DNA from: Roseibacillus persicicus
GTDB taxonomy: Bacteria; Verrucomicrobiota; Verrucomicrobiia; Verrucomicrobiales; Akkermansiaceae
Direction: 5' to 3'
Assembly: GCF_014651675.1 (NCBI RefSeq)
Contig: NZ_BMXI01000008.1
Span: 178,463-242,462, forward strand
DNA length: 64,000 nucleotides
Shown here in pieces: positions 18,540-27,328 of this stretch. The notes beneath the pieces were generated by a model. The model was not told the origin of the DNA. It saw nothing but the letters and a program-made list of their open reading frames with translations, and did no database searches. The position numbers were made by a program, and so were the translations under genes. Positions within the stretch are counted from its first letter, which is position 1. Each line of letters begins with the position of its first letter.

Positions 18540-19256
18540 ATGACTATGAAAACTGCTTTTTCCGCCCTTTGTCTCTGCGTTCTGCCATTGGCCTCCCCAT
18601 TGGTCGCTCAAGAGAAAGCTCCGGCCGTCTTCGCGGATTATCTGCAGCCCAATGTGGCCGTGAAGGGCGAGGTTGTCGCGGTGATTCCGCCTGACGAAAT
18701 TCAGACCTATATCGACAAGGTGGATGAGGTCCGCAAAAAGGACCCCGAGTGGTTCGCGGAATACTCGAAGAACGCCAAACCCGGTATCCCGCTGCCATAC
18801 AATGAAAAGCTGGGCCTCACCAAGGCCGAGTATGAAGAGTATCTGAAGCTCTGGGATCAGCGAAAAATGGAGCCCCTTCCCCAAGGTGAGCTGATCGTGC
18901 GCTTGGAGCCCGCCTCTGATGATCGCTGGCGTATTCGGGTGACCGGAGCCGGCTCCGACATCACCACCATGTTCTACGATCCCAAGTCCGACACCTACAC
19001 CACCACCAGTGGCGTGATGAAGCGCATCGAGGACATCAAGGCCGACAAGCGCAGCATTCTCGGTGAGTGGACTGGCAAGGAATGGAAGATGGAGCTCAAC
19101 GATGGCTTCGGCATCACCAAAGAGAATCTCGCCATTGGCAAGTTGGCCGATGGCAGCTACGGCCTGCTGGTCTATCGCTTGCAGGAGGTTTCGAGTGCGG
19201 GAACCCGTCTTTTCGATAAAAGCATGGTGATTCGCTTTGCCATCAAGCGGGACTAG
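18540..19256 (+). CDS. Secreted protein of unknown function
   Basis: A protein of 238 residues with a signal peptide ending at LVAQE. The mature part is soluble and charged. A helical segment (EIQTYIDKVDEVRKKDPEW, about residues 60-80) is followed by a mostly beta region (about 115-238) with alternating hydrophobics. No motif allows a functional call. Homologs, if any, are likely confined to Verrucomicrobiota (inference). It lies between the CAP gene and an AsmA-like gene, all in one direction with short spacers, so it may be cotranscribed with either. Confidence 0.7.
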   Translation: MTMKTAFSALCLCVLPLASPLVAQEKAPAVFADYLQPNVAVKGEVVAVIPPDEIQTYIDKVDEVRKKDPEWFAEYSKNAKPGIPLPYNEKLGLTKAEYEEYLKLWDQRKMEPLPQGELIVRLEPASDDRWRIRVTGAGSDITTMFYDPKSDTYTTTSGVMKRIEDIKADKRSILGEWTGKEWKMELNDGFGITKENLAIGKLADGSYGLLVYRLQEVSSAGTRLFDKSMVIRFAIKRD

Positions 19257-19279
19257 CAGCGGATCCGAGTAAGAACTTT

Positions 19280-20809
19280 GTGAGTAGAGAGAAGTCGCAG
19301 CCGCTCCTCCGGTGGCTCGTTCGAGGGATCCTCGCCGGGCTTCTCCTCATCGTGCTTCTCTTCGCCGCTTCCAACATTTTCCTCGCCACACCGCCGGGGC
19401 GAAAATTTCTCCAGAGCAACCTCGAGCGCCGCAGCGGAATTCGTTGGCAGGTTTCCGGGGCCAGTTGGTCGCCGTGGAATGGGGTGACGGTCAAGAATTT
19501 GGCCGGGCATTTGAAGTTGCCCCCGGATGCTCAAGCCCAGCCTCTCCCGCCCCTGCTGGCTCTGAAGGAAGCGAGGTTGAAGCCTTATTGGAAGGATCTC
19601 CTCCGAGGGAAAAAGCTCTTTCGCGAAGCCAATCTGGTGGGCCCCGAGCTCAACGTGCCGGTCGAACTTCTCTTCGTGGTGCAGCCCACCACCCCGGCCC
19701 CGCCGGTGCAACCAGCGCCGGTCGAACAGCCGAAGCCGCCGGAGCAGACTGGAAAGCCCAAGCCCACCAAGCCCCGGCCCAAGCCTTCTCCGACCCAGAA
19801 GCCAAAACCGGTCCCGCCTCCCAAACCCCCGTTGCGGGAACCCGATGAAAAGCGTTTCTGGTTGCGGGTGCGCGATGCCAAGGTGCGTTTTTATTCTCTG
19901 AAGATCGGGCAGTCTCTCGAGGTCAAGGGATTGAACCTCGATTTGCCTCTGGCGGGTCCGGCAACGAATGGCTCAATCGCTTGGAAAGAGGTGGCTCTGG
20001 CAGGGCAGTCTGTCGCCGGTGCGCACACCTTGCCTATCGAATGGAAAAGACCTGTCTGGAAGCTGGCGAACCAAGATTTGGCGCTGACCTTGCCTTCGTA
20101 TGTCGATCCGGGAGGTAAAGGCCTTCCCTTCACCGTGCGAGTGGGTGGGGCCTTTGCCCCCCGTGGGGGAAAGAAGGACTTCCGGTTCAATGCTTCACTG
20201 TCCTCACAGGCGATACCGGATTACCTTCTCCACCAGAATTCCCAGTTCCACCTCCGGTGTCCAGAGGTGGCGGCCACCCTTTCGGCCTCCGGTCGATTGA
20301 CCAACCCGGATAGCTGGATCGCGGACTGCAATCTAGGCGCGCGGGAGGTGGAGGTTTACTCCGAGTTGCGCGGGCAGCATCTCGTCTTTGATACCGCACA
20401 CGCCCGGATGGGCTTGCGCCGGATGACCCTCATAGCTCCTGACCTATCCTTGCGATCGGAGCGCCTCTCGCTCATGGGCAATGGGCAGTTCCATCTGGGA
20501 GGATATGTTTTAGCGGTGATGCGGATTGTTGCCGATCCCGAGCTCGCGGATCGCCTCACCCGCGTTGCGATTGGCAGCTTCGTCAGCGGGGGATGGACCC
20601 GCCGCTGGTTTCAACCGTTGGAAACTCCCGACCGCTTGTATCGGGACCTTCACTTTGAAGGCTTTGCGCCCAATGTGGCGGTCAATACCGGTCGCAAGGG
20701 AGAATTCATTCCATTGCCGACCATCGTGCAGCATCTACAGAACTTCACCGCGCGCGAGGTCGCTGAAGAACTTCCCGCCCGAGCCCCAGAAGAAATCGAA
20801 ACACCATGA
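19280..20809 (+). CDS. AsmA-like membrane-anchored protein
   Basis: A protein of 509 residues. GTG start at 19280, 23 bases after the previous stop. A single N-terminal membrane helix (LVRGILAGLLLIVLLFAAS) is followed by LATPPGRKFLQSNLERRSGI and WSPWNGVTVKNLAG, the classic opening of AsmA/TamB-like envelope proteins. These form beta-groove bridges that carry phospholipid across the periplasm. A Pro/Lys-rich linker (about residues 133-185) interrupts the domain and is unusual. The remainder is repeated beta strands. The stop overlaps the rsmD start by four bases (ATGA), so the two are translationally coupled. Confidence 0.75.
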   Translation: MSREKSQPLLRWLVRGILAGLLLIVLLFAASNIFLATPPGRKFLQSNLERRSGIRWQVSGASWSPWNGVTVKNLAGHLKLPPDAQAQPLPPLLALKEARLKPYWKDLLRGKKLFREANLVGPELNVPVELLFVVQPTTPAPPVQPAPVEQPKPPEQTGKPKPTKPRPKPSPTQKPKPVPPPKPPLREPDEKRFWLRVRDAKVRFYSLKIGQSLEVKGLNLDLPLAGPATNGSIAWKEVALAGQSVAGAHTLPIEWKRPVWKLANQDLALTLPSYVDPGGKGLPFTVRVGGAFAPRGGKKDFRFNASLSSQAIPDYLLHQNSQFHLRCPEVAATLSASGRLTNPDSWIADCNLGAREVEVYSELRGQHLVFDTAHARMGLRRMTLIAPDLSLRSERLSLMGNGQFHLGGYVLAVMRIVADPELADRLTRVAIGSFVSGGWTRRWFQPLETPDRLYRDLHFEGFAPNVAVNTGRKGEFIPLPTIVQHLQNFTAREVAEELPARAPEEIETP

Positions 20810-21360
20810 GAATCATAGCCGGAACCCATCGCGGAACCCGATTGAAAGAGCCCGCAAACGTCACCCGACCCACCTCAGATCGAGTGCGGGAAGCTATCTT
20901 CAATGTCCTACGGCACGTCGTTCCCGAGGCCAAAGTTCTGGACCTTTTTGCCGGAACGGGAGCGCTGGGGTTGGAGGCTCTATCGCGTGGTTCGAAGAGC
21001 TGCACCTTCGTGGAAATGGATGCCCAGGCGCTGCGTTGCCTTCGCGATAATCTTGCCCACACCAAGTTTCCGGAGGGGAGAATCGTGGAAAGCGATGTCT
21101 TTCGTTTTCTGGAAAAGTTTCGTGACCCGCAGCCCTACGACCTCATTTTTGCCGACCCTCCTTATTTCCGCAATGGCTCCGCGGACTTGGCGGGCTCTCT
21201 TCTCAGCGAGCCTTTACCCTTGGCTCACGAAGGGATTCTGGTTTTGGAGGTGGAGTCCGAGCGGGCGACTCCCGAGGACTTGCCCTATCTTAACCTCGTG
21301 AAGCGTAAGGATTACGGTAAGACTTCGATCCTTTATTTCGAGTATCAACAGCCTGCTTAA
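20806..21360 (+). CDS. rsmD: 16S rRNA (guanine966-N2)-methyltransferase
   Basis: RsmD methylates N2 of G966 in 16S rRNA using SAM. The 184 residues fit the family. It shows MRIIAGTHRGTRL at the start, RPTSDRVREAIFNVL (21-35), the SAM-binding DLFAGTGALGLEALSRG (46-62) and the catalytic DPPY (117-120). It is coupled to the upstream AsmA-like gene through ATGA. In many bacteria rsmD precedes coaD, but here a convergent GT9 gene follows instead. Confidence 0.95.
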   Translation: MRIIAGTHRGTRLKEPANVTRPTSDRVREAIFNVLRHVVPEAKVLDLFAGTGALGLEALSRGSKSCTFVEMDAQALRCLRDNLAHTKFPEGRIVESDVFRFLEKFRDPQPYDLIFADPPYFRNGSADLAGSLLSEPLPLAHEGILVLEVESERATPEDLPYLNLVKRKDYGKTSILYFEYQQPA

Positions 21361-21424
21361 GCATCCTGCAACGATCCTCCGCAACGGCGCTCGTCCAGTG
21401 CTGTTCCGAAACGACTAGGCGAGG

Positions 21425-22420
21425 TTAGGCGAGGACGCGTTTCACCGCCTCGGTTACAGTCTCCACCGACAGTTCATTGAGGCAGCGGTGGTCGAGAGGG
21501 CACTTTGCGAGGTGGCAAGGCGAGCACTCTGCGTAGGTGGTGAGAACTTCGTGGATTTTTCCCAACGGACGGTGTGTCCGGGGGCTGTGTGGTCCCATCA
21601 GGGTCACGGTCGGCACTCCCAAATGGGCGGCGAGGTTGACCAAACTTCCGTTCGAGCCCACCACGGTGGAGAAGGTGGGCAGGAGTTCCAGCAGGTTGTC
21701 CAAACCAAGGTCTCCAGCGGATGAATTTCGTTTAGGCTCTTTGTCTTGTTCGCTCCCCAATGATTTGGCCAGGAGATCAGCGGCGGGACTTTTTCCTGGC
21801 AAGGATAGGAGGTAGAACTCGGGTTTCAGGCTTTCCGTTAGGGATTGGGTGAGCTCTAGAAAAGATGCCGTCGGCCATTCGGCGGCTGGTCCCAAGTCCG
21901 AGTCCGGAGCGAGTGCGATACGCGGGGTGGAAGGTCGTCGGGGAAGAGGGGGAGGCGCAAAGTTCTCGGCCTGATGGGGATCACACTCCAGTTCCTCGGC
22001 CAATTTCAAGTAGCGGGTCACCCGGTGGGGGAGGGGACCGTGGTCCATGGTGATCGTGATCGGGTCGGTGAGAAGCTTGTCCAAACCCGGCACGGCGAAA
22101 CCAATCCGTTGGGGCACGCCAAGTCGGGAGAGGGCCCGCGCGGCCCGCGAGTCCTCGAGAATCAGCGCTGAATGATAGGTGCCTCCCGCGAAACGCTCTG
22201 CCAGCTTTTGCGGCGAGGCGGAATCGTCGTAGGACAGGACTTGCTGAAAGTGCACGGACCAAAAGGAAACCGCCGATTTCGGACAAAGGACGACCGGCGT
22301 CAGATCAGGGCGAGCGCGCCGGATAGCCCGGAAGGCGGGCGTCGCCAGACAGGCCTCGGTGATATCCACGGGGGCAACCAGAGCTAGGGACGGTCCATTG
22401 ATTTTCACGCGTTCAGGCAC
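21425..22420 (-). CDS. GT9 / heptosyltransferase-like glycosyltransferase
   Basis: A protein of 331 residues with GT-B fold features of glycosyltransferase family 9: an N-terminal ACLATPAFRAIRRARPDL segment, a linker, then GSNGSLVNLAAHLGVPTVTLMGP, the sugar-nucleotide site, followed by HRPLG. GT9 enzymes add heptose or similar sugars to lipopolysaccharide core. The C-terminus carries CSPCHLAKCPLDHRCL, the usual cysteine cluster of this family. The start is a GTG at 22420. A CBM9-like gene lies just upstream, 32 bases away, on the same strand. Confidence 0.8.
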   Translation of the reverse strand: MPERVKINGPSLALVAPVDITEACLATPAFRAIRRARPDLTPVVLCPKSAVSFWSVHFQQVLSYDDSASPQKLAERFAGGTYHSALILEDSRAARALSRLGVPQRIGFAVPGLDKLLTDPITITMDHGPLPHRVTRYLKLAEELECDPHQAENFAPPPLPRRPSTPRIALAPDSDLGPAAEWPTASFLELTQSLTESLKPEFYLLSLPGKSPAADLLAKSLGSEQDKEPKRNSSAGDLGLDNLLELLPTFSTVVGSNGSLVNLAAHLGVPTVTLMGPHSPRTHRPLGKIHEVLTTYAECSPCHLAKCPLDHRCLNELSVETVTEAVKRVLA

Positions 22421-22452
22421 TGGTTAGACCCTTGGTGAAAGAGCGGTTGGAA

Positions 22453-22989
22453 TCAAGAGGGAACCCCCGGCAACAGGGGCAGAAAATGGTCCGGCTGGTG
22501 AAAATCCGGCTCCGCTCCCGGTAGTTTTGCCAGACTGTGAAACGTTTGACGGGGAGAATTCAGGATAAAGGTCACGTTGAAACGCAAGCCCCCGATGTCG
22601 GAGAACAGTGAGTCGGGAAGGAGAATGGAGGCTTCCCAGGAATCTGCCCCGAGCTTGCTCTCGGTCACGACTTCTTGAAAGTCCGGCTGCTCGGACTCGG
22701 CCTGCCGCACTTTGCCAAACCAACGAGCCCACCAGGCTCCGTTGGGTGCCAGATTGATCTCCAGGTAACGACCGCTGGGCTCAAGGAAGAAGATCTCGGC
22801 CACGTCATATCGCCAGAGCTCGGGAACGAATTCGCCCGGTGATGACTGGGGGGCGGAGAGGGCGGGCGCCTGCCGGGAGGCAGTCAGCCGAAAGCCCTCG
22901 GGGCCATGTTGCAGACAGTAAGATGCTGGAGGGGAAAGAGCTTTTCCGTACCAGTCGCTATCGATTGTTTCGGCCTGAGGCAAGTGCAT
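22453..22989 (-). CDS. CBM9-like carbohydrate-binding domain protein
   Basis: A protein of 178 residues with no signal peptide seen. The core WRYDVAEIFFLEPSGRYLEI, then APNGAWWARWF and the late strand FNVTFIL resemble the single-domain carbohydrate-binding family 9-like/DOMON proteins, which fold as beta sandwiches. Start set at ATG 22989; a TTG lies 9 bases upstream. It is probably cotranscribed with the GT9 gene. The cytosolic or periplasmic role is unknown. Confidence 0.65.
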   Translation of the reverse strand: MHLPQAETIDSDWYGKALSPPASYCLQHGPEGFRLTASRQAPALSAPQSSPGEFVPELWRYDVAEIFFLEPSGRYLEINLAPNGAWWARWFGKVRQAESEQPDFQEVVTESKLGADSWEASILLPDSLFSDIGGLRFNVTFILNSPRQTFHSLAKLPGAEPDFHQPDHFLPLLPGVPS

Positions 22990-23108
22990 GGGCTCCAAAG
23001 TAGGAAATGATGACGAAAATGGAGTGACTTTTTTACTAAAATGCCGAAAAAAGGATGTTCAATCGAAAGAAGGTGTCCTAAAGTCCGTTAAGGAAAGTGT
23101 ATTAAATA

Positions 23109-23894
23109 GTGAAACTCAAGCCAATCGAATATATCGGGCCGACCCCGACTGTCAAGAAGCCTCGAAGCTCGGCCGGAGGTTGGCTCTTGATTGGATTTGC
23201 TGCCGTCCTCGCTTTTTTTCTGGCCCGGCCGTTCGTGCAGCTGGTTCAGGCTCAACAGAGTGAGCCCAATGCGACCACTTTGGAGGCTGCCGGCAAGCAG
23301 CTTGATGAACTTGGAACCTTTGGTGCCAAGTTGGCCAAGGCTGCCTTGCAACGCACCGAGTCCCAGGTGGTCTATGACTTGACCTACCGGGTGATTGATT
23401 TTCCCAATGGCGACATCCCAGCCGACCGTGGCAAGGCAGAAGATGTCATCGTCCGCGCCTACCGCACTCTGGGAACAGATCTCCAGCTTCTCATCAACGA
23501 CGACATGTCGGAGCACTTTCGCGAGTATCCCCGTTACTGGGGTTTGAGCGAGCCCGATCCCAATGTCGACCACCGGCGCACACCAAATTTGCAGCGCTTT
23601 TTCGTTCGTCACGGCGAGTCTCTCGTTACCAGCAACTCTTCAGACGATTACGAATTTGGTGACATCGTGGTCTGGCACTTGCCCGAGCAGTTGCCTCAGC
23701 GCGCTGGTCATATCGGAATCATCGTCCCCGGCCCCGGCAAGCTTTCGGAGGAGAAGTGGGTCGTCCACAACAACGGTTCTGGCCCTCGCTGGGAGAATGA
23801 ACTCTTCTCGTATCCTATCATCGGCCACTACCGCTACGTGCCGGAGAACCTCCTTGTTGAAGTGGAAACGGACGCTCTAGCGCCCGTGCAATAA
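23109..23894 (+). CDS. DUF1287 family protein
   Basis: A protein of 261 residues, GTG start. One membrane anchor (LLIGFAAVLAFFLARPF, residues 26-42) is followed by a periplasmic domain with the DUF1287 signature: Y-D-L-T-Y-R-V-I-D-F-P-N-G-D, DRGKAEDVIVRAYR, then DHRRTPNLQRFF, FGDIVVWHL, GHIGIIV and VHNNGSGP. The order Asp/Arg/Cys-less motif then His-rich motif is reminiscent of NlpC/P60-like hydrolases but lacks the Cys (Val at the C-site in EDVIVRAYR). In this family the Cys is usually present as a DCSG-like D-V/C-x-x motif, so activity is doubtful. Function unknown. Confidence 0.8.
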   Translation: MKLKPIEYIGPTPTVKKPRSSAGGWLLIGFAAVLAFFLARPFVQLVQAQQSEPNATTLEAAGKQLDELGTFGAKLAKAALQRTESQVVYDLTYRVIDFPNGDIPADRGKAEDVIVRAYRTLGTDLQLLINDDMSEHFREYPRYWGLSEPDPNVDHRRTPNLQRFFVRHGESLVTSNSSDDYEFGDIVVWHLPEQLPQRAGHIGIIVPGPGKLSEEKWVVHNNGSGPRWENELFSYPIIGHYRYVPENLLVEVETDALAPVQ

Positions 23895-24233
23895 GGAAAA
23901 ACCGCTCTTCCTAGCTCGTTGGAGAGCTCACTGGAGCAGAAGCTTCAGGCTGGGGAATCTTCAATGGATTCCATGAGAGGTGCGGACTGCTTGTCTCCCT
24001 CTGTTTGCTTTGCGTGCCCGACTTAGGTTCACCCGTTTGTCCTGTTGCGACGGGCCATCGGAATTTCTAACAGAATCTAACAGCCTCTATCCCTCGCCAC
24101 TGCACGATTTGGGAATGGTTCGAAAAACACGAAAAGTGTGAGTTGGCAAGCAGAATTCTATATGACACAAGACTTCGCGCATCACTACTTTAGCTTTGCC
24201 AAGTATCCAAAAACCGCTCAAAACGTGGTCGCT
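23895..24233. other. Intergenic region upstream of the HU gene, 339 bases
   Basis: No gene recognised. It holds a direct repeat TCTAACAG-AA-TCTAACAG at about 24066-24083. The reading frame of HU stays open to an ATG at about 24171, but the residues it would add are unlike HU. A promoter for HU is expected here but was not located. Confidence 0.35.
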
Positions 24234-24509
24234 ATGAACAAAGCAGAACTTATTGAAGCAGTCCAAAAGGGTATGGGAGCAGACACCACCAAGCGTGCAG
24301 CCGAAGAGGCAGTCGCGTCTGTGCTCGACGCAATTGCGAAGGGTGTGAAGAAAGACAAGAAGGTCCAAATCATCGGATTCGGCACTTTCGAGGTCAAGAA
24401 GCGCGCCGCCCGTATGGGACGTAACCCCAAGACTGGAGAAGCGATGAAGATCAAAGCTTCCAAGTCTGTTGGCTTCAAGCCTTCCTCGACTCTGAAAGCT
24501 TCTCTCTAA
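24234..24509 (+). CDS. hup: HU/IHF-family DNA-binding protein
   Basis: A protein of 91 residues beginning MNKAELIEAVQ, the standard HU start; the frame remains open upstream but without family similarity. It has a basic body with GFGTFEVKKRAARMGRNPKTG (about residues 45-65), the beta-arm that reaches into the DNA minor groove, with the conserved RNPKTGE tip. HU is a nucleoid-associated protein acting as a dimer. Rich in Lys/Ala. A terminator follows 26 bases after the stop. Confidence 0.93.
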   Translation: MNKAELIEAVQKGMGADTTKRAAEEAVASVLDAIAKGVKKDKKVQIIGFGTFEVKKRAARMGRNPKTGEAMKIKASKSVGFKPSSTLKASL

Positions 24510-24535
24510 TCGAGGATCAACTTTCATTTCATATT

Positions 24536-24567
24536 CCCGGTGAGGCCTTGGCTTCATCGGGTTTTTT
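24536..24567 (+). terminator. Rho-independent terminator after HU
   Basis: Stem CCCGGTGAGGC / GCTTCATCGGG with two G-U pairs, followed by TTTTTTT, 26 bases downstream of the HU stop. Confidence 0.8.
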
Positions 24568-24605
24568 TGTTTGCGGGATGGGGGTGAAGTAGACGAAGTA
24601 GGGTC

Positions 24606-25403
24606 GTGCGCCTATTAGCCCAACTTGGAGATTCATTCTTCGCCTTTCTTCGATACTTGGGCGAGTTGGCCTTTCTGGCGAGAGATGTGGGAGAATCGTT
24701 GCTCAGGGGGAATCGCCGTTGGCCCCAGCTCTTTCGCCAAATCGCGGAGATCGGATACCGCTCGCAGCCCGTCGTGATTATCACCGGCGGCTTCACCGGT
24801 GCGGTCTTGGCGGCTCAGGCGCTTTTTCAGTTTCAATTGGTCGGGATGGAGACCCTGGCGGGCGGCTTGGTCAGCGCGGCCATGCTGCGGGAGCTCGGCC
24901 CGACCATCACCGGTCTCATGCTGGCCGGTCGGGTCGGATCTTCCATGGCAGCAGAAATCGGAACCATGAAGGTGACCGAGCAAATCGACGCCCTTCGTTC
25001 TATGGCCGTCCATCCCATCGACTACCTGGTGACGCCGCGGTTCCTCGCGATGGTGATCTCCATCCCCATCCTTCTCGCCGAGTCCGTGGTTTGTGGGATT
25101 TTTGCCTCCTACCTCGTGGGCGTGCCCTTGTTCAATGTGGAAGACGCCATCTGGTGGGAGAACGTGCGCAAGTATTCGTCCCTCGATGATGTGAAGATCG
25201 CTCTCATCAAGGGAACGGTCTTTGGTTTCCTGATCGTCGTCATCTCCTGCCATCAAGGGCTCAAGGCCTCCAACGGGGCGGTGGGCGTTGGGCGGGGGAC
25301 CACCAACGCGATGGTTTTTTCCTCCCTCGCCATCCTCATCGCCAACTTCTTGCTCTCGATGTTGATGCAAATGATCTACCCCACCGGGTTTGTGAACACC
25401 TAG
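24606..25403 (+). CDS. mlaE: MlaE-type ABC transporter permease
   Basis: A protein of 265 residues, GTG start. The permease of the Mla phospholipid transport system in the inner membrane, with five to six hydrophobic segments. It carries the family motifs GFTGAVLAAQ, MLRELGPTITGLMLAGRVGSS..., AAEIGTMKVTEQIDAL and MAVHPIDYLVTPR. It normally pairs with the MlaF ATPase and the MCE protein MlaD, but neither is adjacent, so its partners must be encoded elsewhere. The distal AsmA-like gene at 19280 belongs to the same broad theme of envelope lipid traffic. Confidence 0.9.
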   Translation: MRLLAQLGDSFFAFLRYLGELAFLARDVGESLLRGNRRWPQLFRQIAEIGYRSQPVVIITGGFTGAVLAAQALFQFQLVGMETLAGGLVSAAMLRELGPTITGLMLAGRVGSSMAAEIGTMKVTEQIDALRSMAVHPIDYLVTPRFLAMVISIPILLAESVVCGIFASYLVGVPLFNVEDAIWWENVRKYSSLDDVKIALIKGTVFGFLIVVISCHQGLKASNGAVGVGRGTTNAMVFSSLAILIANFLLSMLMQMIYPTGFVNT

Positions 25404-25413
25404 CAGCCTCCGT

Positions 25414-25442
25414 TTGACGAACAGGCAATCGAGGAATAAGGT
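25414..25442 (+). promoter_or_regulatory. Candidate sigma70-type promoter for msrB
   Basis: TTGACG and TAAGGT with a 17-base spacer, ending 25 bases before the msrB ATG. Position and spacing fit, but it is by eye only. Confidence 0.45.
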
Positions 25443-25466
25443 TCGCCTTAGTAGCCTCCTATCATT

Positions 25467-26069
25467 ATGACCACTCGAACTCTCATCACCTCACTAGCCC
25501 TTGGATTGACTGTCGCCATGGGTGGACTTGCCCTTAGTCAGCAGGCAAAAGGGGATAAGCAGGTGATGGAGGTCGTTACTGAGAAACCGGAAGAGCCAAC
25601 TCAAAAAGTCGTGAAATCTGAAGAAGAATGGAAAAAGGAGCTCACTCCCGAGCAATATCGAGTTTTGCGTGAGTCGGGAACAGACCGCGCATTCGGTCAA
25701 GTTTACAAAGAGTTCAAGGAGCAGGGCGAGGGCACTTACATTTGCGTGGGTTGCAACACCGAACTCTTCACCTCCGAAGGCAAGTTCGACGCCCACTGTG
25801 GCTGGCCCTCGTTCTACGACCCGGCCAAGAACGAGAACGTCAAGACCGTGCCCGATGTTAGCGGAGGCATGATTCGCACCGAGGTGCGCTGCGCCAATTG
25901 CGATGGCCACCTGGGTCACCTGTTTGAAGGGGAAGGTTTCGACACCCCGACCGACCAGCGCTACTGCATCAATGGTTCCGTTCTCCGCTTCGTCCCGAAA
26001 AAGGACAAGGCCGACGAAAAGGCGGCGGCTGCCGATGAAAAGGCTGAGACTGAGAAAAAAGAGAAGTAG
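25467..26069 (+). CDS. msrB: Exported peptide-methionine (R)-S-oxide reductase
   Basis: Reduces R-methionine sulfoxide in proteins. The 200 residues include a hydrophobic N-terminal leader (LITSLALGLTVAMGGLALS) absent from cytosolic MsrB, so the enzyme probably works outside the cytoplasm. The zinc cysteines are CVGC (93-96) and CANC (142-145). The catalytic Cys is in RYCING (167), and a Cys in CGWPSF (111), 56 residues earlier, sits where the resolving Cys of two-Cys MsrBs lies. Between leader and domain is a short Glu/Lys linker, and after it a Lys/Glu/Ala-rich tail (last 20 or so residues) unlike the family. No msrA neighbour. Confidence 0.93.
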   Translation: MTTRTLITSLALGLTVAMGGLALSQQAKGDKQVMEVVTEKPEEPTQKVVKSEEEWKKELTPEQYRVLRESGTDRAFGQVYKEFKEQGEGTYICVGCNTELFTSEGKFDAHCGWPSFYDPAKNENVKTVPDVSGGMIRTEVRCANCDGHLGHLFEGEGFDTPTDQRYCINGSVLRFVPKKDKADEKAAAADEKAETEKKEK

Positions 26070-26272
26070 CCCACGATAACCTCGTCTGTTTCTACGAAAA
26101 GCGGGATCTCGAAAAGACCCGTTCACTTTTCAACTCAGGCGGGCGGTTGGCGCGAGCTGTCCGCCAAGAAGCTTCCCAAGATGAACTTTTCACCACTTTT
26201 CATGCCCTATCCTTGGTCCCTCAAGGAAAACTCCACATCTCGATAAAATCCCCGCCAAGTCCCGAGTTTGGG

Positions 26273-26296
26273 ACTTTGTGAAAAATTTCACAAAGT
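26273..26296. promoter_or_regulatory. 11-bp-arm palindrome next to the atp promoter
   Basis: Perfect inverted repeat ACTTTGTGAAA / TTTCACAAAGT with a 2-base centre, four bases before the -35 box of the atp promoter. A site this long and perfect is typical of a dimeric transcription-factor operator. A related half-like motif, TGTGAATTTTTCA, recurs at the atpB start (26352-26364). No regulator is identified. Confidence 0.6.
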
Positions 26297-26299
26297 GTC

Positions 26300-26328
26300 T
26301 TGACCCAAGTTTCGAACCCTCCTATTCG
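26300..26328 (+). promoter_or_regulatory. Candidate sigma70-type promoter of the ATP synthase operon
   Basis: TTGACC (26300-26305), 17-base spacer, TATTCG (26323-26328). It would start transcription near 26335, a short leader before the GTG at 26353. It also argues against the earlier in-frame GTG at 26278, which lies upstream of this promoter. Confidence 0.6.
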
Positions 26329-26352
26329 AATCTTAGTCGGCACCGCAACACT

Positions 26353-27258
26353 GTGAATTTTTCAAACACTTTCTCCCGTATTCTCCTGACTCTGATCGGT
26401 TTCCTCGCCTCGGGTAGTGCTCTCATGGCTGCTGGTGGCGGTCACGAGGGTGGTCATCACAAAATGCCCCTCAACGCGGAGCAATTGTTTGGTCCCGTTT
26501 CGAACTCCATCCTCATGTGCTGGATTTCCGTTGGTCTCATCGTTCTTTTCTGCAAAGCCGCGACCAAGGACATGAAATTGGTTCCCGCCGGCTTCCAAAA
26601 CTTTGCCGAGTGGGTCATCGAAAGTCTCTACGACTTCTTTGGCAATATTCTCGGTGAGCACCTCATCAAGCGCACCTTCTGGTTCTTCGGTTCAGTCTTC
26701 GTTTTCATCCTGGTCAACAACTACATGGGCCTGTTCCCGGGAGTCGGCACCGTTGGTCTCTATGGCTCTGGGGAAAACCTCAAGGAGCCCATCTTCCGTC
26801 CATTCTTCCGGGGTGCAAACGCCGACCTCAACCTGACCGCGGCCATGGCCTTCACCTTCGCCATCCTTTGGTTCTACTGGGCCATCACTGAGAACGGGGT
26901 GAAAGGCTTCTTCGAGCACATCTTCGCTCCCAAGGGTGACTTCAAAGGCATCATGATGCTCATGATGATTCCCATCTTCCTCTTCGTGGGGGTCTTGGAA
27001 ATGATTTCCATCGCGATTCGTCCGGTGGCACTGAGTTTCCGTCTCTTCGGTAACATCTACGGAGGTGAGCAGACTCTGGAGTCTCTCATGGCACTCGTTC
27101 CGCATCCCGCGCTTCACTTCCTGCCGGCTCTTCCTTTCTACTTTGTTGAGCTCCTCGTGGGCCTTATTCAGGCTCTCGTCTTCACCCTCCTGTGTGCGAT
27201 TTTCCTCCGCCTCATCTGCGACCACTCGCACGGTGACGACCACGAAGAAGCTCACTAA
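26353..27258 (+). CDS. atpB: F-type ATP synthase subunit a
   Basis: Subunit a of the Fo channel, which passes protons to the c-ring. The N-terminus looks like a signal-type leader (NTFSRILLTLIGFLASGSALMA) followed by a His/Gly-rich segment. Later come NNYMGLFPG, the conserved helix with IAIRPVALSFRLFGNIYGGEQ (the essential Arg lies in SFRLFGN), and a C-terminal helix VELLVGLIQALVFTLL. GTG start at 26353 chosen because a promoter lies immediately upstream and the leader then begins sensibly; an earlier GTG at 26278 is in frame. First gene of an eight-gene operon. No atpI was found. Confidence 0.95.
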   Translation: MNFSNTFSRILLTLIGFLASGSALMAAGGGHEGGHHKMPLNAEQLFGPVSNSILMCWISVGLIVLFCKAATKDMKLVPAGFQNFAEWVIESLYDFFGNILGEHLIKRTFWFFGSVFVFILVNNYMGLFPGVGTVGLYGSGENLKEPIFRPFFRGANADLNLTAAMAFTFAILWFYWAITENGVKGFFEHIFAPKGDFKGIMMLMMIPIFLFVGVLEMISIAIRPVALSFRLFGNIYGGEQTLESLMALVPHPALHFLPALPFYFVELLVGLIQALVFTLLCAIFLRLICDHSHGDDHEEAH

Positions 27259-27328
27259 GAAAACTTTCGGCGCTTGACCATGGCAAGACTGTGGGAGCGT
27301 TGTTCAACCAACAAAAACAGATACTAAT

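Noticed and set aside
24138..24233. N-terminal extension of HU
   Set aside because: Residues do not match the HU family, which begins at MNKAEL.
26278..26352. Extension of atpB to the GTG at 26278
   Set aside because: The GTG lies within the palindrome and upstream of the likely promoter.
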